Shown one piece after another: positions 10,442 through 19,675 of a stretch of DNA of 19,675 nucleotides. The first letter of the stretch is position 1. Each line of letters begins with the position of its first letter. The stretch is from Rodentolepis nana. Taxonomy: Eukaryota; Platyhelminthes; Cestoda; Cyclophyllidea; Hymenolepididae. Both the position numbers and the translations under genes were made by a program. A model generated the notes under the pieces. The model was given only the letters and a program-made list of their open reading frames with translations, made no database searches and was not told the origin of the DNA. The DNA is taken from positions 1 to 19,675 of the forward strand of contig UZAE01013737.1 in the NCBI GenBank assembly GCA_900617975.1, given 5' to 3'.

Positions 10442-13400
10442 ATGGATTCCAATAGGTTTCCCCCGACGATGCTTGCTGTGATTAATAAGGTATTACTTAT
10501 TATGTAATCTTATAGCGTGTTTAGTATGCGTCAATGGAAGTTGACGACTCAGAAGGTGAAGAACTGGATTACTATATTAATCAGTGCCCATTGAATTATC
10601 AATCCGAAAGTTTGCAATCTAGGCAAAATTGTTTAATTGAATCAACTTCCAAATTTATTTTTGGTAATAATGTGGATTCAACAAATAAACAGGACGAGCA
10701 TTCTAATCCTCTTGTTAAAAGAAAAAGATCTCCATGCGCACCTAATTTTGGTAAATATCTTTAATTTTTTCTTTATTCATATTTTTAATTGTAGATAATA
10801 GAAGATCAAGACAAGTCCCTGTTAATGATAATGACGCTCAAATGGGGCATAAAAGAACTAGAATTTTTAGCAACTCAAGTAAGTAGTTTCTTATTTTCTT
10901 CTAATATTACCTTTATTATTTATAACTTCTCGTTTCTATTTATAAAATGCTTTAGCTCACCTGTAACATACTATTATTTTGGTCTAATATTTGTCAATGT
11001 CCTTGCTTCCATTCTGTTCAGTTTCCAATAGCTTTAGTTCTCTAGTATTGCCTTGCTTCCAATTCAACCGAAAAATTATTCTCTCTTTCATTAGAGATCT
11101 TTGGAAACTACGAATTTAGGCATTACGTTGATTTTACTTTAAAAGTGTCCGAATTTTCTATTTTCAGAACCGAATGTCGAGAACGAGGAGAAGAAGAACA
11201 AAGTAGCCACCGTGGCTCCGTTCGAACTTTTGAAAAGAAATTTCGAACGACTGAAGAGGCGTCATTCGCTTCCATCTTTTTCGGGTAACAGTAAGTCTTG
11301 AGCAGTAACTACTATTGAAGTTTATGTTATAAAATCATACATATGTGCCCTCAGTTGTATTTGAATGGAATGGATTCATCCGTTAGTGATATACCTGAGT
11401 GGTGGTCGACGTCTATCGCCCCAGATGGCTTGTGTTACGTTGTGGGAAGTTGTGTGAGTGTATGTTGCTTCTCTGATATCCCCTAAATTAGGTGGAAGGC
11501 AGAGATGAGTATGATTAGATGTGTTAAATGAGTGCTTATTCTTGCAGTTCATTGGGTATTTTATCATTTGCCCTAGCTGTCTATTTGTTTCTCCTTTAGA
11601 CGATCATTTTATGATTCCACCCCAACACAGCGGAAACGTGTCGCTTTCTCCGCGCCGAGTTTTTCCGTTTGAGGCTTTTGAACGCAACTACGGGGCTCAT
11701 ACGAGGCGTCATTCTGTCTCCCCCTCTCGAAGCAGTTAGTTTAAATAAACTCATTACTTTCTCCTTCTTTTTCCTTTCCTCAAAAAACATCATACATTAC
11801 CTCATTTTCGTATGTCGATTCTCATGTGCTCCTGATCTCAGACAATCCATGCGCATTTTATTTCCACGTATGGTGGTACTTGGCGTTATCTGTTTTGTGA
11901 TTTTGATGAGGAAAATATGGGTATAATGTCTATTGTCGTGCACTTTTTAGTTGATGTGAGTAATTCTTTCCTAAATGTTCTGTTTCGGTGCGAATTCTCG
12001 TTCGTTGCATTTTTTTATTTTTTCCCATAAATTTCTAACCTATTTCGCATTGATTTATACATCGATTTATTCGCACTATCGGCCGATGCGTTTGTACCCG
12101 TATCGATTTCCCTGTTTCCAGCTGCGACACGAACAATAACCTGCGGTAGGCTTCTTAGCACGCACAAATGCACCATTGTGTGTTTTCAAAACCATTTCGT
12201 GCACTTTCCTAATATCTTGTGAATGTTGCAATCGCCTTTGGGGTATGAATTTGAAATTCAAAAATGCATATTCAATGATTTGATGAGAAGAATCTTTTAC
12301 GTGAATTGTTCACAACACTTGAGGTTTTAGTGTGCAGCAGTTTTTTGCTAAGAACTCGGATTCTAAAGCTACTTTTATTAACTGGATATGGTTAATGGGT
12401 GCTATTGTGGTCATTGGTTTCATAGAGTGTGCATGGACGAACTTCACAATTTTTTGGCCTGTAGAATATTAGGAGAAATGTTATTAACTCCATAGTTCGA
12501 TGAGGGGAAGGAGGCATCCTTATGGAAACTGGATGTGCATCATCACTGGGCATTTATCTCGCGACTTCCTACTTGGAAGGCCTATACATCGACAGCTATG
12601 CAACCTGTTATTGGCGTATAATTTGCAAAATCCTTTTATTGCCTTTACGAAGGTGATGGACGTGTTTGTTTTTTTGTTTAGAAGTCATGAGGATGCTTTG
12701 TTGAACTACAGGCATGAATTTTATCTTTGTACGTATTAATTTTTGGCTTCCACTCTTATGGACCCAATACTTGACAGTTATGAGACCAGATATGATAGTT
12801 GTGGTAGAGGCGTTCAAGTTTTGGCAAATTAATCAATCACTAAATTAATTTCCACATTCTACTCGGGCGTGGCTCATTCTCTCTTGGTGTCTTTAGCCAT
12901 CAATAGCAACTGCCTGAAAGAGATCAATAGACTTTAGATGAACATACCATTATTTTGGTCTAACATTTGTCAATGTCCTTGCTTCCATTCTGTTCAGTTT
13001 CCAATAGCTTTGGTTCTCTAGTATTGCCTTGCTTCCAATTCAACCGAAAAATTATTCTCTCTTTCATTAGAGATCTTTGGAAACTACGAATTTAGGCATT
13101 ACGTTGATTTTACTTTAAAAGTGTCCGAATTTTCTATTTTCAGAACCGAATGTCGAGAACGAGGAGAAGAAGAACAAAGTAGCCACCGTGGCTCCGTTCG
13201 AACTTTTGAAAAGAAATTTCGAACGACTGAAGAGGCGTCATTCGCTTCCATCTTTTTCGGGTAACAGTAAGTCTTGAGCAGTAACTACTATTGAAGTTTA
13301 TGTTATAAAATCATACATATGTGCCCTCAGTTGTATTTGAATGGAATGGATTCATCCGTTAGTGATATACCTGAGTGGTGGTCGACGTCTATCGCCCCAG

Positions 13401-14507
13401 ATGGCTTGTGTTACGTTGTGGGAAGTTGTGTGAGTGTATGTTGCTTCTCTGATATCCCCTAAATTAGGTGGAAGGCAGAGATGAGTATGATTAGATGTGT
13501 TAAATGAGTGCTTATTCTTGCTGTTCATCGGGTGGAGTATCATTTGTCGTAGTTGTCAGAAGAGTGAAGTTACAGCTTGAATGAAAAGGATTAGCACCGA
13601 CTAAAGACAAACAGATATAGGGAAAGTCGGGTGATGTGAGCCTGAAGCGGTTATATATAACAGCAAATACGTCTGGAGGTGGAGTAGGAAATGACGTGAC
13701 CAAGTGTTATCAAGATGGTTGCGGACAGTTTGGCTGGATCAGATCGTTGTTTGTTTCTTAATTCGGATCGTGTTAACGACGCCAGATTAAATTCGTTGTA
13801 GATTAAGAGGTGTTCCAATTGTTAGGCTGGCAATATTGAGGCTGAGTTGATTCAGCTGAGATCCACATATAATTATTTAAATTTAAAATGCAAAGATTAG
13901 AAATTGCAGGTCGTTGCGCGGGTACCTGGGTTAAGAGAGGAAAAGATAGTATAGGATGCGACCCGATTTGATATATTTATTTATTGCAAGTTGCATACCC
14001 CGGAATAATAGATAATCTAAAGTCATACTCACCGTAATATAACTATAACTTAATAGACTAGCCAAATTATTCTTGCCTTTTCATTTAGTATAGTTTATTT
14101 GAAATGTGTGTTTACGCCATGTGTGAACAAGAAACTGTTCATACTTTTTTTGTCTGATAAATCGCATACCTTGGTGTTATATTTCCTTGTTTTTGTTTAG
14201 GTCTCCTCGCGGAATCGACACCTGAGACAGGGAGAGTCCCCATTATCGCTTCACGACAAGCTTTTGGTAATAAGATAGCTATAATGTATGAACAGAATAT
14301 GTTTGTTATGAAAGCTTTACTGAATCTTTTGTTTCAGATCTATCACGCGCTGTTCCTAATTGGTTTACTCCTCCTCGGGCCTCGACAGTTCGACTTAGTC
14401 GTTCAGTTTTGGCGAGACATTCTTTAAGCTCCAGCACTTTACCAGATAATTCTTATTCACCTGACAGCCGGTTGTTGTCTTGGGTCAAATCTCAGTTGAA
14501 ACCTTAG
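10442..14507 (+). CDS. Unknown basic protein with repeated RRHS exon modules, 8 exons
   Basis: I do not recognise this protein. Exons: 10442-10489, 10525-10750, 10795-10878, 11168-11290, 11600-11734, 13144-13266, 14201-14266 and 14338-14507. Each has an acceptor AG and a donor GT, and the phases agree, giving 324 residues ending in WVKSQLKP. The N-terminus is acidic (MEVDDSEGEELDYY, 20-33); KRKRSP (about 83-88) looks like a nuclear localisation signal. Exons 4, 5 and 6 each encode PFE...RN[FY]...RRHS: RRHSLP at 150-155, RRHSVS at 196-201 and RRHSLP at 236-241. The last exon has a weaker ARHSLSSS. RRHSLP fits basophilic-kinase (PKA-type) and mode-1 14-3-3 motifs, which is inference from short motifs. 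All boundaries from exon 2/3 onward are phase 1, so exons 3 to 7 can be skipped or duplicated in frame. Exon 5 has a weaker donor (GTTAGT). The start ATG opens a short first exon followed by a 35-bp intron and could be revised. Confidence 0.72.
10965..11557 (+). repeat. Segmental duplication, copy 1 (contains exon 4)
   Basis: This interval is repeated at 12941-13533 with a constant offset of 1,976 bp and no indel. By eye there are three substitutions near the left end, then identity through the 123-bp exon and its flanking intron until about 11546, where matches thin out and stop. The unit covers the 3' part of the preceding intron, exon 4 and about 260 bp of the following intron. Confidence 0.95.
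11600..11734 (+). other. Exon 5: divergent paralogue of exon 4
   Basis: The exon lies between the two duplicated copies and encodes PFEAFERNYGAHTRRHSVS, which aligns without gaps to PFELLKRNFERLKRRHSLP in exons 4 and 6: PFE, RN, an aromatic residue and RRHS are shared. Both have phase 1 at each end. This suggests an older exon duplication preceding the recent one. Confidence 0.6.
11735..12940. other. Intron sequence between the duplicated units
   Basis: This is the left part of a 1.4-kb intron of the gene at 10442-14507. Open frames on both strands (for example 12076-12261 minus and 12500-12739 plus) lack phase-compatible splice sites or recognisable domains. No repeat copy from elsewhere in the window lies here. 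Confidence 0.4.
12941..13533 (+). repeat. Segmental duplication, copy 2 (contains exon 6)
   Basis: This is the partner of 10965-11557. Its exon (13144-13266) appears base-for-base identical to exon 4, including the acceptor CAG and donor GTAAGT, so both copies look able to be spliced. To the right (13534 onward) this copy continues into a moderately GC-rich block absent from copy 1. Confidence 0.95.
13534..14000. other. Unclassified intron block, possibly mobile-element derived
   Basis: This block has higher GC than the surrounding intron and begins exactly where the two duplicated copies diverge. It contains a GGTCG...CGACC pair (about 13910-13975) and ends in an AT-rich TATATTTATTTATTG run. 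No coding frame, inverted terminal repeat or target-site duplication was found, so its nature is unknown. Confidence 0.3.
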
Positions 14508-14687
14508 TCAGTACTCCTATAACTTTACACTCATTTTATCGTTCGATGTAAAGTGTAAATTTTTTATATTTCTAAAATTCTTCTAATTGTAATGGTTTAG
14601 TAAATATGGTGCTCGACTTGTTCTACTGGTTGTGTGGGGAGGGTTAGTGCGTTAAGTGTCTGATTAGAGAACGTGAAATAAGGTTCG

Positions 14688-14693
14688 AATAAA
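14688..14693 (+). terminator. Poly(A) signal of the RRHS-exon gene
   Basis: This is the first canonical AATAAA after the stop codon at 14505-14507, about 180 bases downstream on the same strand. Confidence 0.55.
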
Positions 14694-15170
14694 TTTTAAC
14701 ATGGCCTCATTAAAGCTGTATGGTAGTGGTTAGCTATTTAATCAATAGCACATAAACGTGAATAATAAATAAATTCTTAAAATATAACTAAATTAGAAGT
14801 CGGTTAAGCACTTAAATAAAGTAAAAATCTTGACTACAAACCTTTTCGGCCTTTAAGTTAGCAAGAAGTGTCCGTTCAAGGTTATTTCCAAGAGTTATCA
14901 GGCTAACGCCAATTTAAATGTTATAGACGTGATTAAAGTGTTGAATTATTAAAAAATATTTTAGGAAATTAGATATTGATATTTTCATGAAATAGATATT
15001 ATTTCATAAATTTTATGAAATAATCGGCCTGTAGTATATGTTTTTTGATATTTATTCAATTATTTTTCACTGATTCATTCCACTCAATCCTAAATACATT
15101 ACATTCCCATTTGCCGATTACATAGAAGTTTCGCAGATTTAATAATACTGGCTTTTTAAAATCGTTCTAG
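14694..15170. other. Intergenic DNA before the CATIP-like gene
   Basis: This AT-rich spacer contains a 27-bp palindrome (14998-15024) and no coding signal. It is expected to hold the promoter of the downstream gene, but no specific element can be named. Confidence 0.45.
14998..15024. repeat. 27-bp AT-rich palindrome
   Basis: The arms ATTATTTCATAAA and TTTATGAAATAAT are exact reverse complements around one central base. It lies about 150 bp upstream of the CATIP-like start. It could be a protein-binding site, or a chance or mutational palindrome. Confidence 0.85.
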
Positions 15171-18055
15171 ATGCTGGAATTCGATTTTAATAAGAATGAC
15201 AGTAAGTATTTACTATAAAGAAATATTTATAAGATACAATAACCGTTAAACGCGCCAATTTTGAAGAGTCTCTCCAAGCCATCTCAGATGGTGACAATGT
15301 TGTCGGATTTTATGAAGTAAGTAGGCAAAGCTTAGATATAATTAAAGGGATTTAGTGCCACTTCAAAACCATTATCGATCATGGCATTATTTGTGTGAGA
15401 TCAGAAGCTGAATATTTGCTTGCCGATACAAAATATTACACTTCTTTGACATCAGAGCTGGACTTTCATTTAAACATACTCAACGAAACTTCTGAATATA
15501 TTGAGAAGGTTGGTATTTCCTTTTAATGAGTCCGTTTCTTCTATCCCTAATATCATCTGTCAAAGAGTTTTTTATTCGTTTCTTTACTTAAATAAAATTA
15601 TATCTTTGTTGTATGGAGAGTAAAACTGCTTTGTCGAAAATTGCGGTCAAGCTTTATTCAAAATTTAACAATCCTAAATAATCAAACACGACAATATTGT
15701 ATATTGATTAAAAAATGAGGTAACGTCTGATAGCGTAAATAGGGGTCCAATATCTCTATAGATTAACAGTCCTATAATTTTATGGAATATCCTGGTCTAA
15801 GACGATTCCGGTTTCTATGTAAGAAAATAATAAAATTTAAAATGGATTGTGTTTAAGTGAAATAGGTAAAATAATCCATAATACCCGGGTCAAGCCAGCG
15901 ATTGTTTCCATTTGTGCTATAAAGGGCCGTTGTTTAAGAAGAAAATGTGCTAGAAAATTTCTGTTTCTATTTATAATACTAAAAAATAACCTTTTTCTGC
16001 TCAGTCTCGGAGTATCTTAGAAATATACCATGTCGCAAACAGCGTCATATAGATTGCCGTGCAATTAAGTCAATTTCATAAGTAAAATTTCGCCAAATAT
16101 ATACATTGTGTTTACATTGAGGTCTCCTAATCGAAACCAATTTTTTCGTTTTTTTATATAGTCGGAGATACTAATTAGTAACTTTATGCTGTGTTTTTAA
16201 TTCGCTAGCGTTTGAGAGAAGATAACTATGGAAATATCCAACAGGAAATCCCCATTCTGTTACCTTTCTAGTTGACCTGGGTTAATCAGGTCGGTTTGTC
16301 ACCACATCACTGAATGAGCACTAATGGGCTTTGATTTGGTGAATTCTGACATTAATCATTGTTCCCCTCATCCATGACTCATAAAATCATTTGACGTGGT
16401 AGTCACGGTAGTAAACTGCATTAGTCTGCTCTATCAGTCTGGTTAAAGAAGTTGGGAATCGCTGGAGTATAGTTGTAGTGGTTTTTTTGATGATTGGAAC
16501 ACAATTGTGACTCTTTTCTTCCTTTACGAAAGTTTATTTTAAAATTTATCTCTTTTATTAACGGTCCCAATCTTTACTATAATTTAATTATATACTAAAG
16601 CGGAAATTAAGTAGATTCTGTTGAGAAACATTCATTGAAAGGTAAAAAAATACTTGATTGCCAAATAATCCTCTTTTCATTCAGATTTTTTTTAGGATTT
16701 TTCACCAGTTGCATAAATTGATACCTTACTGCTAGGTATAAATATAATATGTTAATTGACAAAATTTAAATAGTAGAATATGAAGAAAATTAAGTTATTT
16801 CTCTTTCTAGACTAAAGATCGATCTACTAAACGAATTATCAAAAGCAGAATAGAATCAGACACCTTAGTGGTCGAAATTGAGGAAACGGTGAATTCTGAC
16901 TCGACACTATCTACACAGCGGTACCCTTTAAATGACTTTGAACGGTGTGTGTGTGTGCCGATTTACTTATGTCTCGTCATTTTTTTAATGAAAACTTTGA
17001 TTATAGCTCAATTGTTATATTTTAGGTTTATTTCCAATGGTGCCCTTCTCATTATGAAGCGTATTCATGTCATTAAAGGACACGAAAACGTACTCGCAGG
17101 CCACACACTAGATTCTGAAGGAAGATTATGCAAATTTTCATTCGTAAGTTGCCTCGACCAATCAGGTACATTTTTGGGAATCAATTAGGTGATAAATAAA
17201 AAAGCCTTTTATTTGCTTGGTTTATTGGACAAAATATTAATTTTACGTAATTTATTATTTATCGTATAGGAGATAATAAATGAAGAAACTACAGTGGATG
17301 GGTCAAAAATTCAAACAACGAAGCAAATATTAGAAACTACCTGGGAAAATCATAAAAAGACCGCGTACATTTACTACACAAATCATGGGCAAGTTTTGTT
17401 CCCACTCAATCATGTTTAACGTCTCAGTGTAATGCGTTCAACTAAATGGTTTCATTTTAAGGCAACTTTTATCAATCGTCGAAGTTGGTCAACCGGTTGT
17501 GTTTAAAACACTTGAAATTCCGAAGCCCCCAAAGAAGGGTAATTTAAATTTGGCATTATATCGACTTTGTAGAACAGTACCTGTCAACGCCGGATGCTGT
17601 TGAGGATGACTTCAATTGGATGGAGAATTGTCTTCTTTTTTCAAAGTATACTGAACGCAAGGTAGTATTATTATTCTGAATAGATCAAAACCCGTAGCCA
17701 AAGGCTTGATTACATATATAAGCAAAATAGTGCACAGATGGATATCAGATTTTCATTCATATTTGCAACCTTAATTTCCAACTTAATATTTGCTGCTCTG
17801 GAAGAACTTCTACTCTGTTGATACATGTGCTAAGAGAACAGTGGTGAACTAGCCTTCCACTCTTGAAGTAGGGCAAATCATCAATACTCCTCACTTTGGA
17901 TGATGCAGGATATTGATGTAAAAAGTAACGATGGCACAGTCCAATTTTTTCGGGATGATGGAATCGTTAAGTTGAACAGAAAGCATTTCAGGGGAGAATT
18001 GGGCATAACTGCAAGTAAACCTTTTATCTTGTGTACTTCACCCATGAGGAAGTAA
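15171..18055 (+). CDS. CATIP: CATIP-like protein (ciliogenesis-associated TTC17-interacting protein)
   Basis: The family (human C2orf62, about 390 residues) binds TTC17 and promotes actin polymerisation and ciliogenesis. Exons: 15171-15201, 15234-15316, 15356-15508, 16811-16944, 17026-17143, 17270-17388, 17462-17538, 17573-17661 and 17909-18055. The phases agree and the product is about 316 residues. Family-like segments: FEESLQAISDGDNVVGFYE (about 20-38); ERFISNGALLIMKR...LAGHTLDSEGRLCKFSF (about 133-173), resembling FISEAANLVLLRV...FLTLDTEGKLC in human; HGQLLSIVEVGQPVVF (about 212-227); and WMENCLLFSKYTERK (about 254-268), resembling the WEEDMELYSKFLDRK region. Intron 7 is GC-AG (GCAAGT donor at 17389). 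The start is uncertain because TTCTAG directly precedes the ATG, so this could instead be an internal exon. The last exon, DIDVKSNDGTVQFFR..., does not resemble the family's HxxYLRxHPE tail and is the weakest part. Confidence 0.78.
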
Positions 18056-18274
18056 AATTACCCCATTACAGATCCCTGTAATTTAAGATAATTTTTAACC
18101 AATGTTGATAATTTATTTTACGTTTTTTGGGCATATGTGAAAATCACTATTACTTGTATTATTATAAACTAATCTTAGGGAATTAGGAATCAACTTCCTT
18201 TCAAAAGTGATGTATGCATTATTACCAAATAGCATATATATTTTAACAGCAGCTAAGTTCCAATTTTGAGCGAA

Positions 18275-18280
18275 AATAAA
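18275..18280 (+). terminator. Possible poly(A) signal of the CATIP-like gene
   Basis: A canonical AATAAA lies about 220 bases beyond the stop at 18053-18055. If the last exon instead splices onward at the GTAAAC donor (18015), this would be intronic. Confidence 0.4.
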
Positions 18281-18332
18281 GAACTTTGGGTCCAATCTAC
18301 ATTTCACTTGTTGGTTTAAACTTACCTAAGCT

Positions 18333-18655
18333 TTGTGAAACTTATTTATTTATTTATATCAAATGGTAGGCGCTTTGATAGTTATCATTAGGGAGGAACA
18401 TCAAAGTGAGAAAAATTCGAGAGGGTGAGCAGATGAGAGATTCAAAGATGCAAAAGAGATAGACAGACACAAAGGCAGGGAAAAAAGAGAGATGAGTACT
18501 GTGGAGTGGTAGAATATGACATACAGTGGGGCCATTGTAGCTTGAGGTAAGAAGTCAACTGCCAGTGTATAGATCTTTTTGCCGCATGAGTATACGTTGC
18601 CCAGGGTGCACCACGTGGAGGTAAGTCTATCGCACACCCCGCGTTGTGAAACTTA
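18333..18655 (-). mobile_element. SINE-like retroposon, copy E, with perfect 12-bp target-site duplication
   Basis: The body is 18345-18643 in the minus orientation. TTGTGAAACTTA flanks it at 18333-18344 and 18644-18655 without mismatch. On the + strand it starts with a clean reversed (AAAT)n tail and ends with GTGGAGGTAAGTCTATCGCA...CCCCGC. It lacks about 30 bases near the tail (the block reading ACTTCGGGCTTCACAAAGGG in copy C), so GATAGTTATCATTAG joins directly to GGAGGAACATC. The intact tail and perfect flanks suggest a fairly recent insertion. Confidence 0.93.
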
Positions 18656-19218
18656 AATTCCTGCGTGCTTACCTGACCAATCCGAATCTAGTAATGTGGG
18701 TGTGACCTAGCATGCTTGCAGAAAATAGTTAATAAAACATCTCTATAATCCTCATTGATCGAAAATTCATCGTTCATTAAAACTTTATGTTGATAGAATT
18801 AAAGTGAGTGGTCTCCTATGTTTATGTTTGATTAGAGATGCTATAAAACCCTTAAAAATGATATTAGCATTTAAAGTTCTTAAATTGCCCCCCCCCCTCT
18901 CTTTTGTTTCTGGCCTTTTTCACAAGATTTAATTCTATTCTACCTATTTTAATGTGTCTTAATAAAATTTTAAAGCTTTATTTATTACTCATAAGTCCGT
19001 GCAATGAAAAAATCAACGAACTTTTTTATTCCGATTGTTCTTATTTGGTCACCAGATCTCAAGAAACGATCTTTAGACATTTTTAATGCGATAAATGTTA
19101 GAATTCACTTCAAAGTTAATTAAGAATTGTTCAAATTCTGCAAAGCAACGATTTGAAGACCGATCACAGAGCATTATCAAATTGATATCGATTTGGCTGT
19201 AATGCAAAGTGAAATTAA
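18656..19218. other. Intergenic DNA, no gene recognised
   Basis: This is AT-rich sequence with a 10-base poly(C) tract (18888-18897) followed by CT-rich DNA. Short open frames carry no domain. Confidence 0.45.
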
Positions 19219-19675
19219 GTGTTACCAAACTTTGCCATAAAACGCCAATTAAATATCGATTTCACGATATCGCCTCGGCACCGTCACAACCATAGTAGGT
19301 CAGGGAATGAGATCAAAAGTTGCCCCTCGATTGACACATTGTCAGATCAATTATATTCATCCATATCAGATACGGAAGTCCAATTACCAACGATGATTGT
19401 TTCAACTCATTCCCGGTGTTTGGAATTACTTTTTGTATACCAGCGGTGAGGGTATTCGTTTGTAGAAATTGGCAGGTTGGATGTAATTTGCTGAAAGTGT
19501 TTATGAGAACGGTTTCTGTCTACTTCCTCCAAGTTGTTAAGATTTTAGTTAATGGGTTTGGAGAGCCTTTTGACTTGCGTAAATTGCAAAAAAACCAAAG
19601 CCTTTATTATGTCATTTATACAGACAGTATCTCTACGTTATATCATTAAGTGAGGTGATTTGAAGCGATATATAG
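19219..19675. other. Ambiguous possible coding region at the right edge
   Basis: Two overlapping + strand frames (19219-19449, Ser/Thr/His-rich and including RHRHNHSRSGNEIK; 19416-19649, including NGFGEPFDLRKLQK) remain open longer than expected for this base composition. A minus-strand frame over about 19310-19515 is open too. The only donor-acceptor pair joining the + frames in phase would leave a 20-base intron, which is too short. I cannot decide strand or identity. Confidence 0.2.

Noticed and set aside
11376..11567. Minus-strand frame that recurs at 13352-13543, suggesting a duplicated gene
   Set aside because: It recurs only because it sits in the duplicated intron segment; it has no domain and is antisense to the real gene.
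12076..12261. Minus-strand frame with VHE...H...F.R..KPT..C.C, recalling the start of a PKC C1 zinc-binding domain
   Set aside because: The remaining zinc ligands and the GxxxQG core do not follow, the spacing is wrong, and the frame lies antisense inside an intron with no good splice sites. The resemblance is probably chance.
16263..16300. GACCTG...CAGGTC short inverted repeat resembling a hairpin
   Set aside because: A 6-bp stem inside a long intron is expected by chance and has no supporting context.
1..19675. tRNA, rRNA, spliced-leader RNA, CRISPR array, bacterial operon signals
   Set aside because: No cloverleaf with intact A and B boxes, no rRNA-like or spliced-leader-like conserved block and no regularly spaced repeats were seen. 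The intron-bearing genes make prokaryotic features inapplicable.

Overview
The window is eukaryotic genomic DNA: AT-rich, intron-bearing, with all three recognisable genes on the + strand. The very short introns (many 30-45 bp) mixed with a few introns over 1 kb, the AT-rich intergenic DNA and a short retroposon family with AAAT-type tails suggest a flatworm, most likely a parasitic one such as a tapeworm. That placement is an inference from gene architecture, not from a species-diagnostic sequence. One ambiguous base (n) lies near 3659.

Left third (1-5543): no recognisable protein gene. It holds three copies of a retroposon of about 300-330 bp (201-505, 1561-1882, 2832-3157), a possible decayed LINE remnant (about 2510-2760, minus), one unassigned minus-strand ORF (3357-3593) and an (AT)n microsatellite. 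Middle-left (5544-8840): a complete 11-exon CDK10 (PISSLRE) kinase gene that rebuilds to 382 residues with every splice phase agreeing. Its 1.6-kb ninth intron carries a fourth retroposon copy in antisense. Middle (10442-14693): an 8-exon gene of unknown function (324 residues in the full model). Its internal exons all have phase 1 at both ends and carry a repeated basic PFE...RN...RRHS module. One such exon lies in a segment of about 593 bp that occurs twice, almost identical, 1,976 bp apart. Right (15171-18280): a 9-exon gene for a CATIP-like (C2orf62) ciliogenesis/actin protein, with one GC-AG intron and a C-terminal exon that does not match the family. A fifth retroposon copy follows at 18345-18643, then an ambiguous region to the right edge.

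The genes have no obvious shared pathway. CDK10 and CATIP have both been linked to cilia in animals, but their adjacency here is not evidence of co-function. The most novel material is the retroposon family, with target-site duplications visible on four of five copies, and the modular exon-duplication gene at 10442-14507.
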